A stretch of DNA of 27,666 nt from NCBI GenBank assembly GCA_050260415.1, contig JBLNCE010000046.1:1-27666 (forward strand). The letters run 5' to 3'. The stretch comes from JBLNCE01 sp050260415 (lineage in GTDB: Bacteria > Bacillota > UBA4882 > JAAYXC01). This document shows positions 7,549 through 16,019 of the stretch, one piece after another. Both the position numbers and the translations under genes were made by a program. The notes beneath the pieces are model-generated. The model was not told where the DNA came from, made no database searches, and worked only from the letters and a program-made list of their open reading frames with translations. Numbering within the stretch: position 1 is the first letter of the stretch; each line of letters starts with the position of its first letter.

Positions 7549-8469
7549 ATGGCCGAGGTTCCTCCCGCGCCCGTTAGGATCGGGAGACGGTGGATCCGCG
7601 GGTTGCAGGCCCGGCGCAACCTGGTCGGCCTAGCCTTTTTCCTGCCGGCGATCGTCGTTTTCCTGCTGGCGAAGTACTATCCCCTCATCCGCGTAGCCTA
7701 TATGAGCTTCTTCGATTACAACTTCACCGAGCCCCCGGGGAGATTCATGGGGGTCGCCAACTACGCTTACGCCTTTTCCAACAGCCTCTTTTGGAAGGCG
7801 TTCTTCAACAACTGGATCATGTGGGCTCTGGGTCTCGTCTTCGGCTTTTTCACTCCCATGGTCCAGGCGCTCTTGCTCTCCGAGGTTCGCCTGGGCAAAA
7901 AAGTCTGGAGTTTCCTATACCTGTTGCCGGTGCTCGTGCCGGGCATCGTCATGCTCCTGATCCACCGGGCCATCTTGCAGGACGACGGATTGATCAACCA
8001 AATCCTGGCCCTAGCGGGACTGGGCAGGGTCGGTTGGCTGACAGATCCCCGTATCGCCAAGATCGGCCTGAACATACTGGGCCTGCTCGGCGGCGGCCTG
8101 TACGTCTTCGTCATCCTCGCCGCTATCGAGGGAGTGGCGGTGGAATTGCACGAAGCGGCCGTCATCGACGGCGCGAACGTTTGGCAGCGCGTGCGCCACA
8201 TCTCCCTGCCGGCCGTGAAGCCGGTGATGTGGGTCTTATTTATCAACAGCCTCGGCGGGGCAATGGAGAATTTCCTCCATCCCTATCTCATGACCGGCGG
8301 GGGGCCGGACAACTCGACCCTGACGATGGGCATGTTGATGTACAACGAAGCCTTCATACTCTTCCGCATGGGCCAGGCGGCCGCCTATGCCACCATCATG
8401 TTGGCCTGCGCCATTCTGCTCTCCACGGTGGGCATCTATCTTCGCAAAGCCAAGATCGACCTGAACTAG
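7549..8469 (+). CDS. Sugar ABC transporter permease, MalF-like
   Basis: The 306-residue protein is a CUT1 membrane subunit with about six hydrophobic segments (for example LVGLAFFLPAIVVFLLAKYY, FLYLLPVLVPGIVMLLI, ILGLLGGGLYVFVILAAI). The cytoplasmic EAA loop, which docks to the ATPase, is ELHEAAVIDGANVWQRVRHI followed by SLP. The ATG at 7549 follows GGGAGG by eight bases; the longer frame from 7489 lacks a good ribosome site. The gene lies 193 bases after the binding protein and 21 bases before the second permease. No ATPase gene is present in the window, so a shared MsmK/MsiK-type ATPase encoded elsewhere is expected. Confidence 0.92.
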   Translation: MAEVPPAPVRIGRRWIRGLQARRNLVGLAFFLPAIVVFLLAKYYPLIRVAYMSFFDYNFTEPPGRFMGVANYAYAFSNSLFWKAFFNNWIMWALGLVFGFFTPMVQALLLSEVRLGKKVWSFLYLLPVLVPGIVMLLIHRAILQDDGLINQILALAGLGRVGWLTDPRIAKIGLNILGLLGGGLYVFVILAAIEGVAVELHEAAVIDGANVWQRVRHISLPAVKPVMWVLFINSLGGAMENFLHPYLMTGGGPDNSTLTMGMLMYNEAFILFRMGQAAAYATIMLACAILLSTVGIYLRKAKIDLN

Positions 8470-8490
8470 CGGTAAGGAGGCTGTAAGACA

Positions 8491-9912
8491 ATGGGTGACA
8501 GCTTGTCCGGCATCCGGTCGTCCGGTATCGACAAGACCCTTCATGGCCTCTTTCTCGGTCTGACCGTGGCGTGGGTGCTGGCGTTGCTGATGCCGGTGGC
8601 GTATACGATCGGCGACGCGTTGAAATCGACCAGGGAGATCGTGGGCAGCAGACTGATCTGGATCCCGGCCGTGCCGCGCGCCATGGAGATCGCTGTGGAT
8701 TATTCGGACTACGCGCGGGAGCAGGAGGCCCTGGGCATCGCCGCGGCGGACATCCGGCGGAAGATCGCCGATGAAGCCTTAGCCTTGCAATGGGGCGTCC
8801 TGCAGGACCTTGACCAGGACCAGAAGGTCTGGGATGTTGCCGTGACGTGCTTTATGGGCGGCCGGCGCATACACCAGGTTCGGTCGAACCGGAAGGAATG
8901 GGTGATATTCAAGTATCTCTGCGGCAAGACGAGTTATACCCTGCCGATCGGCTTGTTCTCTTTTTTCCAGCAGTACCCCGAGAGGGAAGCGCGCGCCACG
9001 TACTGGCACGAACGGGATTGGACAGGCGACGAAGCGACCGTTCCGGCCAACAACAGCGCGCTGGCCGAGCGCGTGCGCGCCACGATCCGGGATTTGCCGT
9101 TACGATATGTTTTCGATCAGCCCAAGGAGCCTCTCAAGGGCCGCGTGCTGACGGTGAACGAACGCCCCGCCCCTGAGCGACTGCTGGATAACTTCTTCAT
9201 CGCGGTGCGGACGGCGGCCAACGTGCAAGACGACCCGCTGGGGTTCTTCCGGTACTTTCTTAACAGCGTTTTCGTGGTACTGGTGGGCATCCTGTCGCAG
9301 TGCGCCATTAGCGGCTCGGCGGGTTATGCCTTGAGCCGCCTGTTCAGCCCGGGGATTACCAAGATCGCGCTGCTCTTCGTGGTGATCACGCTGTTCATCC
9401 CGGGGCTCGTTCTCCTGACGCCGCTGTATGTAACCATCAGCGATTTTAAACTGGCCGGCACCATCTGGGGCATCATTTTCCCTTACGCCGCCTGGGGCTT
9501 GAACGTCTTCCTCTTCAAGGAATTCTTCGACCAGCTCCCCGGCGAGCTCTTTGAGGCGGCCCGCATCGACGGATGTGGTGAAACCGGGATCTTCGTCCGC
9601 CTCGTGCTCCCCACGTCCAAGGCGGTCTTCGGCGTGGTGACGCTGCTTACCTTCAGCGCCATCTGGGGGGACTTCATCTGGCAAAACGTGGCCACCATCG
9701 GCAATTCCAAGATCTGGACGTTCCCGGTCGGGCTGACCTACACGGTATTGGGCGGTGTCGGCGGGCAGGCGGTCTTTACGGGCGACCGCGAGATCCGGCC
9801 GGAGATCGGCGCCGCCGCCTCGATCTTCGCGGCCATCCCGACCATCGTCATCTTCGGTCTCATGCAGAATTCCATCAAGAAGGGCGCGTTGATCGGGAGC
9901 GTTAAGGGGTGA
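8491..9912 (+). CDS. Sugar ABC transporter permease, MalG-like, with a large extracytoplasmic insertion
   Basis: This partner permease is 473 residues, whereas MalG-type subunits are usually about 270-300. TM1 is at about 24-45 (LFLGLTVAWVLALLMPVAYT). The next membrane segment starts near residue 250 (YFLNSVFVVLVGILSQCAIS). The roughly 195 residues between are hydrophilic, rich in charged and aromatic residues (SDYAREQEALGIAAADIRRK, YWHERDWTGDEATVPANN) and must lie outside the membrane. The EAA loop ELFEAARIDGCGETGIFVRL and the C-terminal NSIKKGALIGSVKG are typical MalG features. TAAGGAGG lies nine to ten bases before the ATG. The insertion may dock to the binding protein or substrate, as the P2 loop of MalF does; that is inference. 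Confidence 0.9.
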   Translation: MGDSLSGIRSSGIDKTLHGLFLGLTVAWVLALLMPVAYTIGDALKSTREIVGSRLIWIPAVPRAMEIAVDYSDYAREQEALGIAAADIRRKIADEALALQWGVLQDLDQDQKVWDVAVTCFMGGRRIHQVRSNRKEWVIFKYLCGKTSYTLPIGLFSFFQQYPEREARATYWHERDWTGDEATVPANNSALAERVRATIRDLPLRYVFDQPKEPLKGRVLTVNERPAPERLLDNFFIAVRTAANVQDDPLGFFRYFLNSVFVVLVGILSQCAISGSAGYALSRLFSPGITKIALLFVVITLFIPGLVLLTPLYVTISDFKLAGTIWGIIFPYAAWGLNVFLFKEFFDQLPGELFEAARIDGCGETGIFVRLVLPTSKAVFGVVTLLTFSAIWGDFIWQNVATIGNSKIWTFPVGLTYTVLGGVGGQAVFTGDREIRPEIGAAASIFAAIPTIVIFGLMQNSIKKGALIGSVKG

Positions 9913-10014
9913 GCTCTTTGTGGCCTAAGATAGGATTTGCGTGTGGCAACAGACCAATGGGGGGTCATGAGCAAAGAAACCCGGTAATGAGGAATGGCAA
10001 AAGGAGGAACGGGG

Positions 10015-13000
10015 ATGACGTTTCCGATCGTAAATAGAAAGTGGTTTCTCATGCCCGTGCTTATCGTCGCGATGTGCGTCTCGTTCTCCTCGGCGATTCT
10101 ATTGGCCGAAGCGGATGGCGGGGCAAAGGTGACCATGGTCGCCGGATCCGGCAAGGCCGGGAACATCTTCAAAGAAGGAGAAATCCCACTCATCGGCCTG
10201 GAACTGACCAATAATACAACGAAAAAAGACAAAATTTCGATTACTTACAAGGTCATGTCGTTTGAAAACCGTAAGGTCGCAGAGGGACGAATCTCCGGCC
10301 AGCTGGAACCGAATGGCGCGAAGAAGACGTTCCAGGTCAAACTGGAGCGGATTACCGCCAAGGGAACCTATGTCATGCTGGTGGAGGTCAAGGACTCCGG
10401 CGGGAGGACCCTCGTCAAGGAAGAGGTCCCTTTCAGCCTCACGGCGAAGCTGGCGAGTTTCCCGGAGGACAACGCCATCGCGGTGGGCGCGCATTTCGCC
10501 CAAGGCAAGGGCGACCCGGAAACGCTGCTCGGTTTGGTGCAAGAGGCCGGGATCACCAGCCTCAGGGATGAGTATTATTGGGGCAGTGTGGAAAAGAAGA
10601 AGGGCGTCTATACCTTCAATTACGACCACTACATCGATGTCGCCGTGCGCAAGGGCATCGAGCCTCTCGTCATCCTGTCCTACGGCAACGACCTCTACGA
10701 CCAAGGAGGCGCGCCGGAAAGCGCGGAGGGCATCGCCGCGTTCGCCAACTACGCCAAGGCGCTGGCCGCCCACCTGAAAGGCAAGGTCAAGTACTTCGAA
10801 GTCTGGAACGAATGGAACGGCGGCATGGGCAACAAGAAGCTGCTGGACGCGGCGGCCTACGCCAGGCTCCTCAAGGCAACCTATCTGGCTGTCAAGGAAG
10901 TGAATCCCGAGGCCATGGTGGTCGGCGGCGGCATGGTCCTGGCGGATTACGGCTGGGCGGAGCAGTTGCTCAAAGCCGGGGGCGGAGCTTATATGGACGC
11001 CTTCTCCTATCACCCCTATAATTCCGACCCCGAGGGCGGCGACTATCTGGGCACCATCAGAGAGATGAAGAGGGTACTGGAAAAAAACGGCTTCAAGGGG
11101 CCAGCCTGGGTCACGGAGATCGGCTGGGGGAATCAGGACCCGGCCAAAGGCGGCGTCGCCGAACTGGCCTCGGCGGCATATATCGTGCAGACCTATGCCA
11201 TCAGCATCGCCAATCCCGGCCTGGTGGAGCGGGTCTACTACTATACCCTGATCAACGACGGCTTCGATCGCGAGAGTGGCTACGAGAACATGGGCTTGCT
11301 CAGCCTCAAGGCGCAGTGCTCCGCCAAGGTGGGTTACGTCGCGCTCTGCGCTTTCTCGAAGATCCTATCCGGGGCCGAGTTCGTCAAATCCTACGATCTG
11401 GGCAATGACCTGCGCTTCTACCGCTTCCGCCGCGAGGTCGACAAGAAGGACATCCTTATCGCTTGGGCGGCCAAGAATGCCAAGACGGTGGGGTTGAACC
11501 TGGGCGCCGGCCGGCTGAACGTCATCGATTTGCTCGGCAACGCCGGCGAAGCTGTGGCCGTGGGCAATGTCTTTCCGGCCACCGTCGCCAACGTGCCGAT
11601 CTATCTCGAAGGCGATTTCGCCGATCGGATCACCCTGGCCGAACCGGCATTCAAGCTCGATGCGGAAGTGAAGAACGTCGTGCCCGGCGACACGTTCAGC
11701 ATCGTCGTCAAGCGCTCCTCCGCCGGCGCCAAGCTGTCCGGGCGGTACGAGGTGGATCTGCCGGATGGCTGGCAACTGCTTGCCGGCGGCACTTTCAAGT
11801 CCGGAGAAATGGAGAACAGGCTGCAAATAAAGGCCCCGGACCAGATGGCGGAGACGAGCGGCGACATCTACATATATCCCCGGAATGAAGAGGGCAGACT
11901 GCTGGGCTGCCTGAAGGTCGCCACAAGGAAGGTGGAGCCGTTCCTCGTCACCGTGAAGCCGCACCTCAAGACCGTGGGCAAATGGGACCAATGGGACCTG
12001 GAGGTAAGGCTGGCGAATAATGCCCAAACCGCCACCCTCCCGGGAGGAACGATGAGCATCCTGGGACCCGAGCATTGGGTCGACGGCCGGACTTATTCCT
12101 ACCCGGAAATAAAACCCGGCACCGCCCACATCATCCACCTTCCTCTCCTGCGCCTGGAGCCGGAGCCGCAGAAGCTGGAGATACCCATCACGGCGTTTGA
12201 TTATGATGAGGTGAACCCGGCTGGCGAGGACGAGACCAAGGCCTTCGACGGCGATTCCAAGACCAAATGGTCGATAAGCAAGCAAGCGGGGCAAATCGGG
12301 TACGATTATCCCGGCGAGATGGCGGTCGTTCTGAGCAAGTACGCGGTGGTCTCGGCGAATGATTTTCCCGGCCGTGACCCCAAGGATTGGAAGTTCCAGG
12401 GGTCTAACGACGGCGAGAACTGGGTGACGCTGGATACCCGCGCCGGCATCACGTTTGCGAATCGTTTCGAGCGGCAGGAATTCACCTTCAAGAACAGCAC
12501 GGCGTACAAGATGTACCGTCTGGATGTCACGGCCAATCATGACGAACCGCTGTTGCAGCTCGCCGAGCTTGAGATCACCATCCCCGGCATCGGACCGATC
12601 AGCGAAGGCAAGCCCGCCAGCGCGGACAGCGAGGAGAAAGGCCGGGGCAATCTGGCCGGCAGAGGCAATGATGGGGATGATATCAACACCCGCTGGTGCG
12701 CCAACGACGACAAGACGGGCCACTGGTGGCAGGTGGATCTGCAAGACGTCCACGATCTCACCGGTTATGAAATCAAGTGGGAGCTTAGGGGGAAATGTTA
12801 CAAGTATAAGGTGGAGGTCTCGCTGGACGGCAAGAACTGGACCATGGCAGTGGACAAGACCGCCAGCACCAGCACGCTCCAGACCCAGCGCGAGAATTTC
12901 CGCGCCAAGGGGAGATACGTCCGCCTTACGGTGACGGGCCTGGATCCTGCCGCCTGGGCCAGTTTCTGGGAGTTCAAGCTCTACGACGTCAATAATCCCA

Positions 13001-13734
13001 TGCCCGCGCCCAAGGAGGAGCCGTCGCGAAAACTGCGGCTCGAGATCAAGCCCGCCTCAGGCGATCCCTATCTCGTGGAAAAGGATGTCACCTTCCTGGC
13101 CGCGACCTACGCGGAGAAGAAGATCAAGATCGACGGGGACATCGCCGATCCCGAATGGGATAGCGCCATGGGCGTGTATCTCGATGACAAGAAGCAGATC
13201 AGGCTGATCGAAGACTGGGGCGGGCCGGAGGACCTTAGCATGTTCTTCAAGACGAAATGGGACGCGGAATATCTCTATGTCGCCGTCTGCGTCACGGACA
13301 ACATCCACTGCCAGCCGTACGCCGGCGCCAGCACCTGGCAGGGCGACGGCATCCAGATCGCCACGGATCCACAGCGGCTCCTCGGTCCGGGGCTTGGCGG
13401 CTACAACGAGATGGGTTTCGCCTTGAAGAGCGATGACAATACCGTGCAGAAATACCGGTGGAACGCCATCCCGGGCAAGACGGCGGGGGATTTTGGCAAG
13501 GCCCAATGCGCCGTTAAGCGGCTCTTCAACGCGGCGACCTTCTATGAGATCGCCATCCCATGGTCCGAAATCATGACCGAGGGGACGGTCATCGTGGAGG
13601 GCATGGATATCGGCTTCTCGCTTTTAGCCAATGACAACGACGGCCCCAAACGCCGCGGCTGGATCGAGTACATGAGCGGGATCGGCCTCGGCAAAGACCC
13701 CAATGCCTTCGGCGATCTGGTCTTGGTCAAATAA
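10015..13734 (+). CDS. Secreted multidomain glycoside hydrolase (GH39/GH-A-like barrel, two F5/8C-like domains, CBM9-like domain)
   Basis: The 1239-residue protein begins with a signal peptide (RKWFLMPVLIVAMCVSFSSA), then a beta-sandwich (about 30-148). A GH-A TIM barrel spans about 151-439: the acid/base is probably E266 in FEVWNEWNGG and the nucleophile E368 in AWVTEIGWGN. Beta-rich linker domains follow to about 725. Two discoidin/F5-8C-like modules come next, about 728-858 (TKAFDGDSKTKW, FQGSNDGENWVTL) and 861-992 (NTRWCANDDKTGHWWQVDLQ, VSLDGKNWT). A CBM9-like module occupies 1031-1239 (KIKIDGDIADPEWDSA, GDGIQIATDP). ATG at 10015 follows AAAAGGAGGA closely. No anchor is seen. It lies about 100 bases after the permease and probably produces the transported oligosaccharide. 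Exact substrate is open. Confidence 0.88.
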   Translation: MTFPIVNRKWFLMPVLIVAMCVSFSSAILLAEADGGAKVTMVAGSGKAGNIFKEGEIPLIGLELTNNTTKKDKISITYKVMSFENRKVAEGRISGQLEPNGAKKTFQVKLERITAKGTYVMLVEVKDSGGRTLVKEEVPFSLTAKLASFPEDNAIAVGAHFAQGKGDPETLLGLVQEAGITSLRDEYYWGSVEKKKGVYTFNYDHYIDVAVRKGIEPLVILSYGNDLYDQGGAPESAEGIAAFANYAKALAAHLKGKVKYFEVWNEWNGGMGNKKLLDAAAYARLLKATYLAVKEVNPEAMVVGGGMVLADYGWAEQLLKAGGGAYMDAFSYHPYNSDPEGGDYLGTIREMKRVLEKNGFKGPAWVTEIGWGNQDPAKGGVAELASAAYIVQTYAISIANPGLVERVYYYTLINDGFDRESGYENMGLLSLKAQCSAKVGYVALCAFSKILSGAEFVKSYDLGNDLRFYRFRREVDKKDILIAWAAKNAKTVGLNLGAGRLNVIDLLGNAGEAVAVGNVFPATVANVPIYLEGDFADRITLAEPAFKLDAEVKNVVPGDTFSIVVKRSSAGAKLSGRYEVDLPDGWQLLAGGTFKSGEMENRLQIKAPDQMAETSGDIYIYPRNEEGRLLGCLKVATRKVEPFLVTVKPHLKTVGKWDQWDLEVRLANNAQTATLPGGTMSILGPEHWVDGRTYSYPEIKPGTAHIIHLPLLRLEPEPQKLEIPITAFDYDEVNPAGEDETKAFDGDSKTKWSISKQAGQIGYDYPGEMAVVLSKYAVVSANDFPGRDPKDWKFQGSNDGENWVTLDTRAGITFANRFERQEFTFKNSTAYKMYRLDVTANHDEPLLQLAELEITIPGIGPISEGKPASADSEEKGRGNLAGRGNDGDDINTRWCANDDKTGHWWQVDLQDVHDLTGYEIKWELRGKCYKYKVEVSLDGKNWTMAVDKTASTSTLQTQRENFRAKGRYVRLTVTGLDPAAWASFWEFKLYDVNNPMPAPKEEPSRKLRLEIKPASGDPYLVEKDVTFLAATYAEKKIKIDGDIADPEWDSAMGVYLDDKKQIRLIEDWGGPEDLSMFFKTKWDAEYLYVAVCVTDNIHCQPYAGASTWQGDGIQIATDPQRLLGPGLGGYNEMGFALKSDDNTVQKYRWNAIPGKTAGDFGKAQCAVKRLFNAATFYEIAIPWSEIMTEGTVIVEGMDIGFSLLANDNDGPKRRGWIEYMSGIGLGKDPNAFGDLVLVK

Positions 13735-13753
13735 CAGCATCTCGGCTCCTCAG

Positions 13754-13789
13754 GCGGGGGAATAAGGCAATAAAATCTCCTTCCCCCGC
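13754..13789 (+). terminator. Terminator-like hairpin after the large hydrolase gene
   Basis: GCGGGGGAA at 13754-13762 pairs perfectly with TTCCCCCGC at 13781-13789 across an 18-base loop, 20 bases after the stop. There is no T tract afterwards. It probably ends or slows the transporter-hydrolase transcript. Confidence 0.6.
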
Positions 13790-13897
13790 TTCCTGCTCGG
13801 GCGCGGTCTGCTCGAGCGGCGGTTTTTGGGAAGATGCCGATCAAATGCCGGAGATGACCGAGAAAGATGAGAGAAATCAAGGTCGATTTAGCAAAAA

Positions 13898-13910
13898 TTA
13901 GAACTTCTAA
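13898..13910. promoter_or_regulatory. AT-rich palindrome TTAGAA-C-TTCTAA before the next gene
   Basis: A perfect inverted repeat with six-base arms and a single C centre lies in an AT-rich patch (13885-14035) of the 382-base gap before the hydrolase at 14117. The geometry matches the palindrome near the regulator promoter, although the arm sequences differ. It may be a regulator site; I cannot place clear -35 and -10 boxes. Nothing else is visible in the gap apart from the hairpin. Confidence 0.35.
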
Positions 13911-14116
13911 ATTGAGAATGAAGTAAACTAATCACGAGGGGAAAATCATGATCTCCGCGGAAAAACACTAGGAAAACCCCCAAATACTCCAGGTAAATTG
14001 TGAGAAACCTCATGCCCATTTTATGCCATATAAGAACGAAGACAAGGCGCGGCAAGGCATCCGGGGAATATGGCCTGGGGAACCCAGCAGCCATCCAGGC
14101 ATGGAGGTAGGATATT

Positions 14117-15958
14117 ATGCCCGGCGAGATCGTCGTCTGCGGCATTCCGTTCGGCACGGAAAAGGAAAGGGAGGCTCTGGCATATGTAAAAGAAAACGGC
14201 TTCACCTCCGTCCAGATCTACACTTATTGGCGGAATGTCGAACCCAGCCGGCGGGGCTTCTTCGACTGGTCCTTCTATGACCGCCAGGTTGAACTCATCC
14301 AGGAAGCCGGGCTGAAGTATGTGCCGTTCTTTCTGATGGGTCCCAGGTATGCCGCGCCGGATTGGTGGCTGGAGGATCCCGGGCACCGGGGACTTGTCTG
14401 CCTGGAGCACGGCCGGGAAAACCCGGTGGAATCCATCTGGAATCCCGCTTTCCGGGATGAGATTTCCCGGGTGCTGGCGGCCTTCGCCGGCCACTACCTT
14501 CCCTGGGCGGCGATCGAATCGATCCAGCCGGGGATCTGCGGCGACTATGGCGAGGCCATCTTTCCGGTCCTGGGCAATTGGCCGGGTGCCTATCATACCC
14601 ATCCGGGCTTCTGGTGCGGTGGGAACGATGCCGTGGAATCCTTCCGGGACGAGATGCGGCGGCATTATGGCACGATCGGCGAACTGAACGCCGCCTGGCG
14701 CTCAAGCTATCGATCCTTCGCGGAGATCGGACCTTTCTTGCGCCACCTGGCGCCGTCCCGGACCGCGTTCCTGGATCTAGTGCGCTGGTACCGGGGAGCG
14801 ATGACCGAGTACGCCGCCTTTTGGATGCGGGAATGCAGGAAGTATTTCCCCGCCACCCCCATTTACCTCTGCACCGGCGGCATGGAAGAGCCCGAACACG
14901 GTTCCTCGTTCGCCGGCCAGGCAAAGGCGGCCGCCGCGTTCGAGGGCGGTATCCGCCTGACGAACGAAGGGAACGACTTCTACGACAATTACTATTTGAC
15001 CGCTCACATGTATGCCGCGTGCAGGCATTATGGCGCCTATCTCGGGCTGGAGCCCGTCGGCCCGATGCTTCCCCAGGGTGTGACGACCAGAACCTTCGGG
15101 AGCATCGCCCACGGTAACCGGCAGATCTTTCATTATTACGGCAATCTTGCGGCCGGCGCGGCCGAGAGCGTGAGAAAATCCGCCGCCCTAATCGGGGAAA
15201 GAAAACCGGAGATAACAGTAGCTTTTTTCTGGCCTCTGGATCAGGCCGCGCTGGAAGGGCGCTGCATCCCGGATGAGATCAAAACCGCCCTTTCATTTGT
15301 GAGAAGGCATTACGAAGTCTTGGTCCTGGGAGAGGAGTTGATCCTCGACGGTGCCTTGCGGGGCGCTAAGCTTCTCATCATGCTCGAGGCGCGATACACG
15401 AGGGAGGAGGTTCTGGAAGAAATAGCGCGGTGGGTGAAAAGAGGCGGTACCGTTCTCTCCAATGCGCGGACAGTCAATATCGAGGGTGTTCCCGTCAAGC
15501 GTTTCGACGAGGTTTTCGGTTTCGGGTCGGGGGCGGAGGAAGTCTGGGGCCACTGCGATTACCATCCCACGGGCGTGCCATGGGCCGAACGGTTCAACAC
15601 CGTGGAGAAGATCCACGCGGAGAAAGGTTGGATTGGCTTGGCAGGCGGCGTCGTGCGCCTTGCCGAGAATGAACCGCATCGTGAAGAACACGGCATGCCA
15701 GTCGCCGCTGCCTCCTGCTGCTTTGAAAACCGCCACGGCGAGGGGAGGGGGATCTTCTATTCAACCTGGCTGCACCTGGATGCCAGGCCCGAGGCGATCT
15801 TTGCTCCTACCAGAGCCTTTGAATACCTGCTCTACGACTGCTGTCAGCAGTTCGGCGGGAGCAAGGCTCTCGGCCTCCGGGAAGGCGAGGTGGCGCGGGC
15901 GCGGGCCGGCGATGGGCATTACGTCCTGACGGATACGATAGCCTTTTTGCCAGAATAG
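14117..15958 (+). CDS. GH42/GH14-like TIM-barrel glycoside hydrolase, cytoplasmic
   Basis: The 613-residue protein has no signal peptide. The N-terminal half is a GH-A-like barrel (ENGFTSVQIYTYWRNVEPSR, FFDWSFYDRQVELIQEAGLK, YVPFFLMGPRYAAPDWWLED). A candidate acid residue is E146 in GICGDYGEAIFPV, which resembles the beta-amylase GxxGE pattern as well as GH42-related proteins. NEGNDFYDNYY at about 290 is another conserved-looking barrel segment. The C-terminal third (about 370-600: ARWVKRGGTVLSNARTVN) looks like the beta-galactosidase trimerisation/glutamine-amidotransferase-like domain. ATG at 14117 follows GGAGGTAGG by about seven bases. Its place in the locus suggests intracellular processing of imported oligosaccharide. 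The exact CAZy family needs a profile search. Confidence 0.72.
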   Translation: MPGEIVVCGIPFGTEKEREALAYVKENGFTSVQIYTYWRNVEPSRRGFFDWSFYDRQVELIQEAGLKYVPFFLMGPRYAAPDWWLEDPGHRGLVCLEHGRENPVESIWNPAFRDEISRVLAAFAGHYLPWAAIESIQPGICGDYGEAIFPVLGNWPGAYHTHPGFWCGGNDAVESFRDEMRRHYGTIGELNAAWRSSYRSFAEIGPFLRHLAPSRTAFLDLVRWYRGAMTEYAAFWMRECRKYFPATPIYLCTGGMEEPEHGSSFAGQAKAAAAFEGGIRLTNEGNDFYDNYYLTAHMYAACRHYGAYLGLEPVGPMLPQGVTTRTFGSIAHGNRQIFHYYGNLAAGAAESVRKSAALIGERKPEITVAFFWPLDQAALEGRCIPDEIKTALSFVRRHYEVLVLGEELILDGALRGAKLLIMLEARYTREEVLEEIARWVKRGGTVLSNARTVNIEGVPVKRFDEVFGFGSGAEEVWGHCDYHPTGVPWAERFNTVEKIHAEKGWIGLAGGVVRLAENEPHREEHGMPVAAASCCFENRHGEGRGIFYSTWLHLDARPEAIFAPTRAFEYLLYDCCQQFGGSKALGLREGEVARARAGDGHYVLTDTIAFLPE

Positions 15959-16019
15959 ATGGTTCTTTCGAACGGGATAACACGTCCGCTTCATTAGCCA
16001 AAGAAAGAAGGGGAATCGC

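Noticed and set aside
9915..9930. CTTTGTGGCCTAAG occurs here and again near 22349
   Set aside because: A 14-base match between two places in a window this size is expected by chance about once.
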